Source: an uncultured Eubacteriales bacterium
GTDB lineage: Bacteria; Bacillota; Clostridia; Monoglobales; Monoglobaceae
Assembly (NCBI GenBank): GCA_905201285.1
Contig: CAJKNM010000011.1
Location: forward strand, 1-35,651
Length of the DNA: 35,651 nucleotides
Direction: 5' to 3'
The notes beneath the pieces are model-generated. The model did not search any database and was not told the origin of the DNA. It saw only the letters and a list, made by a program, of their open reading frames with translations. Made by a program: the position numbers and the translations under genes. Positions 15,865 through 23,929 of the stretch are shown piece by piece (the first letter of the stretch is position 1; the number at the start of each line of letters is the position of its first letter).

Positions 15865-18678
15865 TTAAGGCTGAGTTGTATCCTGTTTTGTTATACCGTT
15901 CATTATATTAAATGAATAATAACCGGGGTTTTCGCCTGATGTTATAGCTCTGATTATTTCAGCCTGATCGTCAGTTGAGTACTTCAAATCGCCGTCTAAA
16001 TCACCCGAGAAATATCCACCGACAAAACCATTATTCTCTTTAGGATATTTATTTTCATTCAACAAAGCCTTCTTTATCATCTGCCAGTCAAGGATATTAT
16101 ACCACGCATCACCACTCGCCGAAAGCATAGCATCTTGATCAGCAGCTATCGAGAACGTATAACTCTCGGTTGCAGAATCGCCGCTATAAGTTTCGTTTTC
16201 TGTTTTAACCGTGAAGGTATACGTGCCAGAAGCATTATTATCGAATACATATGCGCCGGTCTTTTCATCCGGTGTAATCGAAACTGTTTCCGATCCGGAA
16301 TCACTCTTCTTTGTTATTGTTACAGTGTTCCTATAACCGTTTGCCGCGTCATTAACCTTTATCGATACATAAATATATGTGCCGTTGGTCTTTCTGTAAG
16401 GTGTAAGAGCGTTGTTTTCACTCTCCGGCATAAATCCGCTAATCCAATCTGTTGCGCCTGCATAGGTCTTAACCTTTATACCACTCGGTGCAGCACTATC
16501 AAAGGTAACCTCTGTTGAGTTATAGCCTTTGTGGTTCGCCGCATCGGTTACAACAAAGTAAACTCTATAAGGTGAATTAACTTTATAAGCGCTGTCTGTT
16601 GCGGGAAGTTCAATAAGCTTTTCTATATCTTCTATAGAAGATATAGCATTTTCGCTTATTGCCTGTGTATATGCCTTAACGGTATAAGCTACTTTCGTTA
16701 CTTCTGTACCCTGATCGGTAATTGTCGGAGCCAAGGTTTTGTATCCCTGAGCATCTCTATCGCCTACCGTAATTTGAGTAACCTCAGGGTTATCAGCATC
16801 CATCTTAAGCGCTACAGATGCTGACTCTGTTTCGTTGCCTGCCTTATCTGTTACCTTAAACGTGATATTTCCGTTATAGTTCTTAAGATTATCACCTGTG
16901 ATTGTAATTGTTTTTGATTCTGCGCTGAAATCAAAGCTTTCAACATCAACATAATTTCCGTCAAGCTTGTACGCAAGAGTATTAAGTCCGCTTAAACCGG
17001 TAGCTTTAGAAGCAGCAAGCCCGCTTACATCAAGCGTAACATCGCTTGACGCATTTTGAACACCCTCGAATTTAACATTCGCAACATCTACTGCGGGCTT
17101 GGTATTATCAAACCAAACCTTCTCGCCTAATTTTAAATCATATATCTTATATATAGCATTATTGTCATCACCGACACGCGCTATAACATAATAGTTTGAC
17201 GTTGTGGGATCGTTCCCGCCGCCGATTGCCATTTCACCGTTCGATCCAACAGTTCCGGTTGCATTTGTGAACGTGTCTTTAGTTGCATCGGGCACTGTGC
17301 CGTCTTGGGCATATGCTCCAAACTTAACTTCTACCGCTGTATCTGCCGCTGTTACCGTATTATTATAGGTATTATTTGTCCAGCTCTGGTTCTCCGGTAC
17401 GGTTATTGTCGCAAAGTCACCACTCGGGATAACAATAACCTTCTCCTCACTTTTATCAATACCAATCTGATCAGCTTCACCGCCTATACCCTTAGCAATC
17501 GCGAGGTTAGGATTTGATATCTTAATGTTCTTTACCCCATATGCCGCATCAGAGTCAACCTTAAAGTTAACTGTTGCGAATACACTCGCATTAGTGATTG
17601 TTGTCTCGGTTGCGCTTGTGTTATCGTTGAATACAACGGTTTTGTCAGCCTCTTTATATGTCACGTTATCTCCTGTTACACTGCTATAAGTTAATCCTGC
17701 ATCGGCTTCTATTTTAAAGCTTACCATAGCCGCCGCAACATTTGTTGAAACACCCGAAATTTTAATCGGAACCGAAATAATCGTATCTGTTCCTTCGACA
17801 CTTCTGATGAATCCGTTATCTTTTCCATTTATCGTATCAATGCCGATTTTAACATCAACAGCTTCATAGTAATTCGTAAAGGTTATTGTGCCTTCTGTGC
17901 CCACCTGTGTAACTTTTACCGTATATGTCACCGAAGAATCATTCTCGGTAAGTGCCGGTGCAGTAAAGATATAGTCATTCGAATCATCTGCTTTTGTTGC
18001 CTCAACAGTCGCGTCACCTTTTTTTACTTCAACAGTTGTAATATTTGTACCCGTTATGGTGTATACTTTTTCTGTTTGTACTCCATAATAGTTTTTACCG
18101 TCCTGCATAACGGTATTGCCGTCTTTTACGCTGAATGAGTTAGCCGTAAAACTAACCGTTGCTGATCCGCCAACATATTCATAGGTCTTTGCTGCGTCAG
18201 AATCATCTACAAACATTGTATTTCCTGCAAGAGTTGAAAGAACATCTGTACCCGTTGCAGCAGCAAGAGCCTTAAACTTAAACGAGCCAACCGTGGTCGC
18301 CGTTGTGCCTACTGTAAGGTTCTCACCAACCATATAAACATAATTGTCAGTTGTGCCTTTCTTTATAGCCGTGCCAAGTTGACCGCTTACTGCCGGTGAT
18401 GCAAATTCAAGCTTGGTTGCGTCATACTTTGTGTCGATAGTATATGCAGCCACGTTGATCGAAGTTGCCCCTGCATCTGTCAAATCTGACACAGACGCAT
18501 TAACCGTTACCGTGAATTCATCACCCGGATGGATTGTATCTTTGTCAACAGCATAGCTGACTGTTATCTTTCCGTCAGCATTTCCCGCACCGGTAACATC
18601 AGCGAAAGCTGAAAGCGGCACCGCAATGGTTGTGACGATTAATGCCAATGTCAACATTAAACTCAAAAATTTTTTCAT
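15865..18678 (-). CDS. Large secreted protein: two cohesin-like modules, Ig-like modules and a C-terminal dockerin-like segment
   Basis: 937 residues. Signal peptide about 1-26 (ends LSAFA-DVT). A first cohesin-like module (about 36-175) has TISYAVDKDTIHPGDEFTVTVN-type opening, YDATKLEFASPAVSG and TVGSFKFKAL. A second cohesin-like module (about 274-415) has VSFKIEADAGLTYSSV and FATVNFKVDSD. Ig-like/beta-rich modules follow (about 430-840), including the recurring bacterial pattern D-N-T-K-P and VTDKAGNETESA. The last 90 residues look like a dockerin. WYNILDWQMIKKALLNE matches the first dockerin helix but its calcium loop is degraded. GDLDGDLKYSTDDQAEIIRAI has a full D-x-D-x-D-x3-S-x2-D loop. 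AGGAGG precedes the ATG. It is the last gene of the four-gene cluster. No catalytic domain is recognised. Confidence 0.85.
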   Translation of the reverse strand: MKKFLSLMLTLALIVTTIAVPLSAFADVTGAGNADGKITVSYAVDKDTIHPGDEFTVTVNASVSDLTDAGATSINVAAYTIDTKYDATKLEFASPAVSGQLGTAIKKGTTDNYVYMVGENLTVGTTATTVGSFKFKALAAATGTDVLSTLAGNTMFVDDSDAAKTYEYVGGSATVSFTANSFSVKDGNTVMQDGKNYYGVQTEKVYTITGTNITTVEVKKGDATVEATKADDSNDYIFTAPALTENDSSVTYTVKVTQVGTEGTITFTNYYEAVDVKIGIDTINGKDNGFIRSVEGTDTIISVPIKISGVSTNVAAAMVSFKIEADAGLTYSSVTGDNVTYKEADKTVVFNDNTSATETTITNASVFATVNFKVDSDAAYGVKNIKISNPNLAIAKGIGGEADQIGIDKSEEKVIVIPSGDFATITVPENQSWTNNTYNNTVTAADTAVEVKFGAYAQDGTVPDATKDTFTNATGTVGSNGEMAIGGGNDPTTSNYYVIARVGDDNNAIYKIYDLKLGEKVWFDNTKPAVDVANVKFEGVQNASSDVTLDVSGLAASKATGLSGLNTLAYKLDGNYVDVESFDFSAESKTITITGDNLKNYNGNITFKVTDKAGNETESASVALKMDADNPEVTQITVGDRDAQGYKTLAPTITDQGTEVTKVAYTVKAYTQAISENAISSIEDIEKLIELPATDSAYKVNSPYRVYFVVTDAANHKGYNSTEVTFDSAAPSGIKVKTYAGATDWISGFMPESENNALTPYRKTNGTYIYVSIKVNDAANGYRNTVTITKKSDSGSETVSITPDEKTGAYVFDNNASGTYTFTVKTENETYSGDSATESYTFSIAADQDAMLSASGDAWYNILDWQMIKKALLNENKYPKENNGFVGGYFSGDLDGDLKYSTDDQAEIIRAITSGENPGYYSFNIMNGITKQDTTQP

Positions 18679-18765
18679 GTTTTTAGTCCTCCTAAGAATT
18701 TAATAAGATGTGTTTTATATTATGAGTTTATCGGGCTACGCCCTTATAATGCACTTAAGATTTAA

Positions 18766-20136
18766 TTATTCATTTGTTGTTTCCTGTGCCGAATCAGCAT
18801 TAGTCAACGCCGCGCGAGCCGCGCTGATCTTACTTGCGCTAAAGTCCGTGTTACCATTTATCAAAAGCTTAAACATACGATATTCAGAAAGAGTTATTCC
18901 ATCCTTACCATCATAATCTATTGCAGATGCGATAACATCATTCGGCTGACTATTATTGATTACATAATTCAAGGCTTCAGCTCTAGTAAGTTCTACCGCC
19001 GCTTTGTTTGCCGCATCGGCCAGTGCTGCACTGAACTTTTCATCATCTGTAAAGGCGTCTGCGCCTTCTGCATTCGAAATCAACGCGAGGTTTCCGAATG
19101 CAATCTGTGTTGTTGAATCAGCCTTAAGATAAACCGTCTTATGAACATCTACACCGTCAACGGTCGCAACCAAATCAACCTTTGCCGCGAAAGCGTTATC
19201 ATTCAGCTTAAGAGTTTTTGTTCCGTCTTCAGAGATTTCAATCGCCGCCTTGCCGCCTTCTACTTTGTATGCAATATCCTTATTTTCGCCGTCCACCGCC
19301 GCGTTTGTCGGAAGGCTTGCCGCCTTGCCGCCGCCGTTTACATTTTTAAGCGTTTCTTCGACACTCTTGGTCACTTTTTCGGTGTCGACCGGCTTTGCAT
19401 TAACGCTAAATTCACTTGAAACTACATCATTGAAACCGTCTTTAGCCGCACTGATTGTATAAGTTCCTGCGGCAGTAAATGTCATCGTGTATGTTCCGTC
19501 AGCGTTATCTGTTGCGGGCACTACATTTTCTGCATTGCTCTTATCAGTCGCCTTAACGGTTGCGTCCGTGACAGGATTCTCGCCTTGTTTCAATGTTATT
19601 GTCACTGAAGTTCCAACGGTTATTGAAGCGTTCGGTACGCCTGTGATTGTCATTGTCTTTTTTTCTTCTTCAACGGTATAGTTAAATTCCGCCGCCGCTG
19701 CTACATCGGTTCCGCCCGCCTTAGCAACAAACGTCCCCTTAGACGTTGTGAGTGATGTTCTCGGCGAGAACTTAATCGTCGCGGTTCCGCTGTTTTCACT
19801 AACCTCCGCCATCTGCTGGTCAACATACTGAATGTTATTGTTGTTTAATTCTGTTGCCCCGCTGTTATGCGAAAGGAAGGTAATATCACCGGCTGTTAAA
19901 GACGCATTTTCGCCGGGGGAAAGTTTAGCGCTAACAACCATATACTCACCCGGTGCGATTTTAACACTGCCGCTTGCAATGTGCCCGGCAGTATATGTTG
20001 CTTTTACCGTTTCACCATCGCTTTTAATTACCTGTACGCTTTCAAACGATACTGTGTTTGCAAATGCCGATACCATACAACCGGACATTGCCGCGGCAAG
20101 TGCAAGTGCTAATAACTTCTTACCACAATTCTTCAT
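18766..20136 (-). CDS. Secreted Ig-like protein with EF-hand/dockerin-like C-terminus
   Basis: 456 residues. Signal sequence MKNCGKKLLALALAAAMSGC with either signal peptidase I cleavage after AFA or a weak lipobox at MSGC; the choice is open. Residues about 28-150 form an unrecognised beta domain. Residues about 156-250 form an Ig-like domain (ITGVPNASITVGTSVTITL, DNADGTYTMTFTAAGTYTIS). Residues about 255-350 are uncharacterised. The C-terminal 90 residues contain a calcium-loop-like DYDGKDGITLSEYRMFKLLIN, similar to one dockerin repeat but with K at loop position 5. The segment before it (LTRAEALNYVINNSQPND) could be the partner helix. It lies 63 bp after the copper-amine-oxidase-like gene and 87 bp before the 937-residue gene, on the same strand. 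Function is unknown; a structural surface role is inferred from modules. Confidence 0.8.
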   Translation of the reverse strand: MKNCGKKLLALALAAAMSGCMVSAFANTVSFESVQVIKSDGETVKATYTAGHIASGSVKIAPGEYMVVSAKLSPGENASLTAGDITFLSHNSGATELNNNNIQYVDQQMAEVSENSGTATIKFSPRTSLTTSKGTFVAKAGGTDVAAAAEFNYTVEEEKKTMTITGVPNASITVGTSVTITLKQGENPVTDATVKATDKSNAENVVPATDNADGTYTMTFTAAGTYTISAAKDGFNDVVSSEFSVNAKPVDTEKVTKSVEETLKNVNGGGKAASLPTNAAVDGENKDIAYKVEGGKAAIEISEDGTKTLKLNDNAFAAKVDLVATVDGVDVHKTVYLKADSTTQIAFGNLALISNAEGADAFTDDEKFSAALADAANKAAVELTRAEALNYVINNSQPNDVIASAIDYDGKDGITLSEYRMFKLLINGNTDFSASKISAARAALTNADSAQETTNE

Positions 20137-20199
20137 TTTATAAACACCCCGTTTTATAATTAAAATTTTTATATATTAATTTTCATTTTGCCGGTCGTT

Positions 20200-21213
20200 T
20201 TACGGAATATAAATCTCAACGGAATTTTCTGTTTCGGTGATTTTGGCATTAGAATAAAGCTCTTTTATAACCGAGACGGGAATATAGATTCTTCCATCCT
20301 TTTCTGTCGGTTTTATGTTTGTTTCCGCCCTTGACGAATTAATAAAAACATCGCCTGTTATTTCACCGCTTTTCATATCGCCTTTAAGCCTTATTTTTAA
20401 AGTTTTATATTCTCCGTATGCCGACGCAGTCATTACATTTCCGTCCCACTCAACCGACATACCTATGTTCTCGGCAATATATCTCACCGGAATCATAAAT
20501 TCATTCTTGTTCTTAAAGGATGCCGCATCTGTCTGTTCTTCTTCGCCATCCACGAAGATTTTAGCTTCACCGGCTGTGAAAATTATGTTTTTGTCTATAC
20601 TCTTTGGCATCAAAGTCGGCGGTATATTATATCCGCCCACCTTAATATCTATTCCTTCAACGTCATATATTCTGATAACTTGTTTAGTTTCCACATTCAG
20701 CGCGGCAAGACCCAAAGATGCCGGCACAAACCTCAGCGCCGACTTTTCGGTTGAATTCCATACCTCGCGCGGATTTTTCGCCGTCATCACAAACGAGAAG
20801 AGCCTTCCGTCTTTTGTTATCAGGTTATCCTTAAGTGTTGAATCAATAAAGGTAAACGAAATTCTTCCCTTTTCCATATCAATGGATGATTCGATATCCC
20901 CCGCCGATTTAACAAGCGAATCTTCGCCGGTCATAACCATCGGAGCGCCGTCTTTTGTCTTTATATCAAATTTATTTTTGTCATATTCAAAAGAGAAGGT
21001 AACGGCACAAATAGCGCCGAGCGACTTAGGTACAGCAATATCATAGTTTCTTATATCGACATCAACCACAAGCTCACCCGTTTGATCATCCATAATCTGC
21101 GGCGCAAAGTATAATTTAAGCTTTGACTTTGTTTCAGCGCCCACTGTAACACACGATGACACCATCAGAACCGCCGATATAATTCCTGTAAGAATTCTCT
21201 GTCTGAACCTCAT
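20200..21213 (-). CDS. Secreted cohesin-like protein with copper amine oxidase N-terminal-like domain
   Basis: 337 residues. Signal peptide about 1-26 (cleavage after VGA). Residues about 30-195 are a cohesin-like beta domain: LVVDVDIRNYDIAVPKSLGAICAVTFSFEYDKNKFD opening (strand, turn, strand), then GRLFSFVMTAKNP. Residues about 215-337 match the copper amine oxidase N-terminal-like domain (PF07833 type): AKIFVDGEEEQTDAASFKNKNEFMIPVRYIAENIGMSVEWD, then DGRIYIPVSVIKEL. Despite its name, that domain is a non-catalytic extracellular module common in Clostridia and Paenibacilli and often takes the place of SLH domains in surface proteins. The gene is 31 bp or more downstream of the next cohesin-like gene. 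GAAGGGCGG precedes the ATG. Confidence 0.85.
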   Translation of the reverse strand: MRFRQRILTGIISAVLMVSSCVTVGAETKSKLKLYFAPQIMDDQTGELVVDVDIRNYDIAVPKSLGAICAVTFSFEYDKNKFDIKTKDGAPMVMTGEDSLVKSAGDIESSIDMEKGRISFTFIDSTLKDNLITKDGRLFSFVMTAKNPREVWNSTEKSALRFVPASLGLAALNVETKQVIRIYDVEGIDIKVGGYNIPPTLMPKSIDKNIIFTAGEAKIFVDGEEEQTDAASFKNKNEFMIPVRYIAENIGMSVEWDGNVMTASAYGEYKTLKIRLKGDMKSGEITGDVFINSSRAETNIKPTEKDGRIYIPVSVIKELYSNAKITETENSVEIYIP

Positions 21214-21244
21214 TTTATCCGCCCTTCTTTTGATATATTTTGAT

Positions 21245-22120
21245 TTAATTATTAAGCATCACAGTTCTACCTTCGGTAAGAGCTCTCATACCCAAAAAGC
21301 TATCCCACAGATAATATCTGACTTCAAGCTTGGCTCCGATTGTGATATTGCTCACATCAAAGCTGATTGTATACGATTTTGACAAATCATCTACAATCTG
21401 TGTCGCCTTAGTCAGTTTTGTATCCGGATCATAAAGTTGCGCAATCAAGACTCCTTTGTTGCCGGGAGTTACAGCCCTCAGACCTTCTGCTTTAACTTTG
21501 CTGTCATCAAGCACCGCCTTACCCGGTTCTAAAACAGCACCGACTACTTTTGCGCTTCCATTGGCATATCTGTTACAATTCAGCAAATACCCCTCGGGCG
21601 AATCTTCAAACGGACGAATAATCTCTGTCTTATAGCTCGTTGTTTCAAATCCAACAGAAATATCGCCGCTCGTTTTCTTTATCTCAAAATTAATTGTTCC
21701 TATAGTAATCTCTCCGTTCGGAGCAATAGTATCATCAAGCGCAATCCCGTCATCAACAGCATATAATACAGCTATGATATCCGAATGTTTACTTGTAACA
21801 TTAAAATATTTTTCGGCTGTGCCTATTTTACTTTTAAGAGGTTCTGAAAAGTCCATAGAAACCGCTTCAAGCTCATCTGTATTAAATTCAAGCTGGGTCT
21901 GAAACGCCGAAAGGCTATATTTCGCCGCCTTTTCGTCATTAAGCCCCGTCAGTTTTATCGTCGCCTCCGCCGTCTCACCCACAACATACTTGTCATAATC
22001 AAATTTTATTTCCAGACCCACCTTATTATCCGGCGTATCCGCCGCATACACACCCAAGGAACACAATATTAACACAGTCGCCAATATAAGGCATATATGC
22101 CCGAAAAATCTCTTTACCAT
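21245..22120 (-). CDS. Secreted cohesin-like protein, first gene of the cluster
   Basis: 291 residues from the ATG at 22120, preferred over an upstream TTG at 22141 because GAGGGGG lies 9 nt before it. Signal peptide about 1-26 (ends VYAADT). Residues about 32-190 form a cohesin-like module: KVGLEIKFDYDKYVVGETAEATIKL, AFQTQLEFNTDELEAVSM, and GEITIGTINFEIKK. These give the expected PGD-type turn replaced by VGE, the central strand pair and the late F-strand. Residues about 200-291 are a second small beta domain of unknown family (VLIAQLYDPDTKLTKATQIV, LEVRYYLWDSFLGMRAL). It has no SLH, dockerin or sortase motif, so it is either free or retained by another protein. The promoter and leader hairpin of the cluster lie upstream. 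Confidence 0.8.
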   Translation of the reverse strand: MVKRFFGHICLILATVLILCSLGVYAADTPDNKVGLEIKFDYDKYVVGETAEATIKLTGLNDEKAAKYSLSAFQTQLEFNTDELEAVSMDFSEPLKSKIGTAEKYFNVTSKHSDIIAVLYAVDDGIALDDTIAPNGEITIGTINFEIKKTSGDISVGFETTSYKTEIIRPFEDSPEGYLLNCNRYANGSAKVVGAVLEPGKAVLDDSKVKAEGLRAVTPGNKGVLIAQLYDPDTKLTKATQIVDDLSKSYTISFDVSNITIGAKLEVRYYLWDSFLGMRALTEGRTVMLNN

Positions 22121-22165
22121 AATTATATTCCCCCTCAGCAATGCTAAATGCCAATATTTTACACC

Positions 22166-22216
22166 AAAAACAAAAAAGGCGCACTCTGCCCGATTAACAA
22201 ACGGACAGACCGCACC
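22166..22216 (-). terminator. Strong terminator-type hairpin in the 5' leader of the secreted-protein cluster
   Basis: As minus-strand RNA the 15-nt arms 22216-22202 and 22192-22178 pair at 14 of 15 positions counting G-U, with a 9-nt loop, followed by U6-G-U5 (22177-22166). The plus-strand version pairs much worse, so the structure is built for the minus-strand transcript. It starts about 24 nt after the predicted transcription start and ends 45 nt before the first ATG, suggesting attenuation or a riboregulated leader. Confidence 0.75.
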
Positions 22217-22246
22217 TCTTAAAATGCATAGTCAAAAGTCTAGAGT

Positions 22247-22275
22247 ATAATATGCGTCAAAATTTTAAATATCAA
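22247..22275 (-). promoter_or_regulatory. Sigma-A promoter of the secreted-protein cluster
   Basis: Minus strand TTGATA (22275-22270), 17 bp, TATTAT (22252-22247), each hexamer one base off consensus. Predicted start near 22240. A second TTGACA lies further upstream (RC at about 22287-22292) with a poorer -10 partner. Confidence 0.65.
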
Positions 22276-22436
22276 ATCAGCACACACTTGTCAAGCCCTT
22301 TTGTTTAATAATTTTAACAATTTTAAAGTTTTTAATTTCTTTTAGGATAAATCTTTATTTTGTTATATCACTTTGATATTTTTTATCAAGTAGTTTTATG
22401 AACAAATTTTGCCTGTTTATTTTGTTGCATTTAAAC

Positions 22437-22462
22437 AAAACCCATGCAGGCGCACGGGTTTT
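22437..22462. terminator. Bidirectional hairpin terminator after the DUF4340 gene
   Basis: AAAACCC (22437-22443) and GGGTTTT (22456-22462) with an inner TGC/GCA pair. It is T-rich on both sides (TTTTATTATAT on plus, TTTTGTTT on minus). It lies about 100 bp past the stop of the DUF4340 gene. Confidence 0.65.
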
Positions 22463-22560
22463 ATTATATATAATATGATGTAAAATGTCGAAGGACACCT
22501 TAATGAAACAATTCTGAATCCCATCAAGTTCTGTCCGCTTTAAATTGGCATTGCAGAATC

Positions 22561-23928
22561 TTAAAACAGCTTTTCCACCTTATCAAGCTCGGACTTAAGA
22601 ACGGTAACGCTCAAACCGTCGGGCGTAACCGCCGCATACTCGCGTTCGCTGTAGTTATAATATTTGACTGAACTTTCACTTCCGTCCTTCATCTTAAACG
22701 TCATCGTCATATACGGCTCTCCGCTTGGCTTATATCCTTCGGCAATCTCTTTAAACATGACCCCGATAACTGTCTGGTACTTACTCTTGAAGTCTTTTTC
22801 AGTTGTCTCGTTTCCGTTTATAAGCCAGCCACCCTTATCCTCTTCACCGGTCTTTAGCTCATATGACTTATCACCGTATCTAACCTTAACCGTATCAACA
22901 TCCTTAATGTTTTTAATATAAATCAGCTTACTGATATACTCGGAAGGGTTCATCGCGGCAAGGGCATCACGGATACTTCGGTCAGTGGTATAAATCTGTG
23001 ATGTTTTGTTATTCCTGATATAAACCAGCCCCTCAGAGGCTTCGTTGCCGACACTGAAGCTATAACTTTCTTTTTCTGTGTTAATCTCAAACTTATAGTC
23101 AAAGCCGGGACTTTCTCCGTCACCCGTGAAGCCTTTTGCCTCTATCTTAAGAAGCTTTTCAAATGCCCCCTGCAGATTCGTGTCGGAAACATCAACATTG
23201 CTCCACGGATATTCCATCGACCAGCTTGTTCCCAGCATTTTAGATTTATTTTCTTCCTCGGTGGTTGATCTCACCTTCATAACAAGCCCGGAGTCATTAT
23301 AAAGTGTAAACTCTTTTATATCAGCAGCATTGCTGAGCGACATCAGCGTTGTGTTTCGGTAATCACTCGGCACTCTTAAAATCATATTAGCAATCGATTC
23401 GCCTATGGTATAGATAGTATCGCCGCCGCGGACCATTATGTAATAGCTCCCGCCGGTAGGGACCTTGTCGCCGAGCAAAACCGTCACCGTGTCACCTGAA
23501 TTCTTTTTAAGCGTATATTGTGTCGAATCATCGCTTATCCCGAATTCCGCCGCCTTTGAAACATCCTTTGTTATCGTCTTTGATGCCGCCGGTTTTGAAA
23601 GTGACGTCACTGCCGATGAAAGTGACAGCTTATTCAGCTCTGCTTCGGGCATTCCGGGAATCGTATAGGTATCGTTATCGCCGTCTTTGGTCTTAATTAT
23701 ATCATATTCCGCATTTGGGTTTTTAATATGAACCGACGAAATATTTTCCGAATCCTCGGATAGTATGTAAACAAGCTCGGCTTTTGTTTCGGTTTTGGTA
23801 TCCTCAGCTTTGCTTTCTTTATCGGAATCCGGTGTCCAGTTTTGGGCGAAGTAATAGCCTCCGCCCAAAACTGCGACCGCCGCGACCGCGATTACGGTAT
23901 TTCTTATCAATCGTCCTTTTGCGGTCAT
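22561..23928 (-). CDS. DUF4340 domain protein of the Gld-type ABC system
   Basis: 455 residues. One N-terminal membrane anchor (about 9-28) is followed by an acidic/Lys spacer and a long extracytoplasmic beta-rich region with the repeated pattern of DUF4340. Early on it has SSVHIKNPNAEYDIIKTKDG, KTITKDVSKAAEFGISDDSTQYTLK and VLLGDKVPTGGSYYIMVRG. A second similar unit begins near residue 340 with KDVDTVKVRYGDKSYELK. Such proteins are usually encoded next to GldA/GldFG-like ABC genes, as here, where it lies 1 nt after the permease gene. The substrate of these transporters in Firmicutes is not known. Confidence 0.88.
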   Translation of the reverse strand: MTAKGRLIRNTVIAVAAVAVLGGGYYFAQNWTPDSDKESKAEDTKTETKAELVYILSEDSENISSVHIKNPNAEYDIIKTKDGDNDTYTIPGMPEAELNKLSLSSAVTSLSKPAASKTITKDVSKAAEFGISDDSTQYTLKKNSGDTVTVLLGDKVPTGGSYYIMVRGGDTIYTIGESIANMILRVPSDYRNTTLMSLSNAADIKEFTLYNDSGLVMKVRSTTEEENKSKMLGTSWSMEYPWSNVDVSDTNLQGAFEKLLKIEAKGFTGDGESPGFDYKFEINTEKESYSFSVGNEASEGLVYIRNNKTSQIYTTDRSIRDALAAMNPSEYISKLIYIKNIKDVDTVKVRYGDKSYELKTGEEDKGGWLINGNETTEKDFKSKYQTVIGVMFKEIAEGYKPSGEPYMTMTFKMKDGSESSVKYYNYSEREYAAVTPDGLSVTVLKSELDKVEKLF

Positions 23929-23929
23929 T

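Larger units (their letters stand above)
22121..22560. other. 440-bp intergenic region between the ABC operon and the secreted-protein cluster
   Basis: Contains no credible gene. From right to left it holds the end of the DUF4340 unit, a bidirectional hairpin terminator (22437-22462), a very AT-rich stretch (about 22290-22430), a sigma-A promoter reading left (22247-22275), and a terminator-like leader hairpin (22166-22216) just before the ribosome binding site of the first cohesin-like gene. Confidence 0.7.

Noticed and set aside
22121..22560. Possible T-box or c-di-GMP riboswitch in the leader of the secreted cluster
   Set aside because: The conserved T-box bulge and the GEMM-type motifs were not found; only a terminator-type hairpin is supported.
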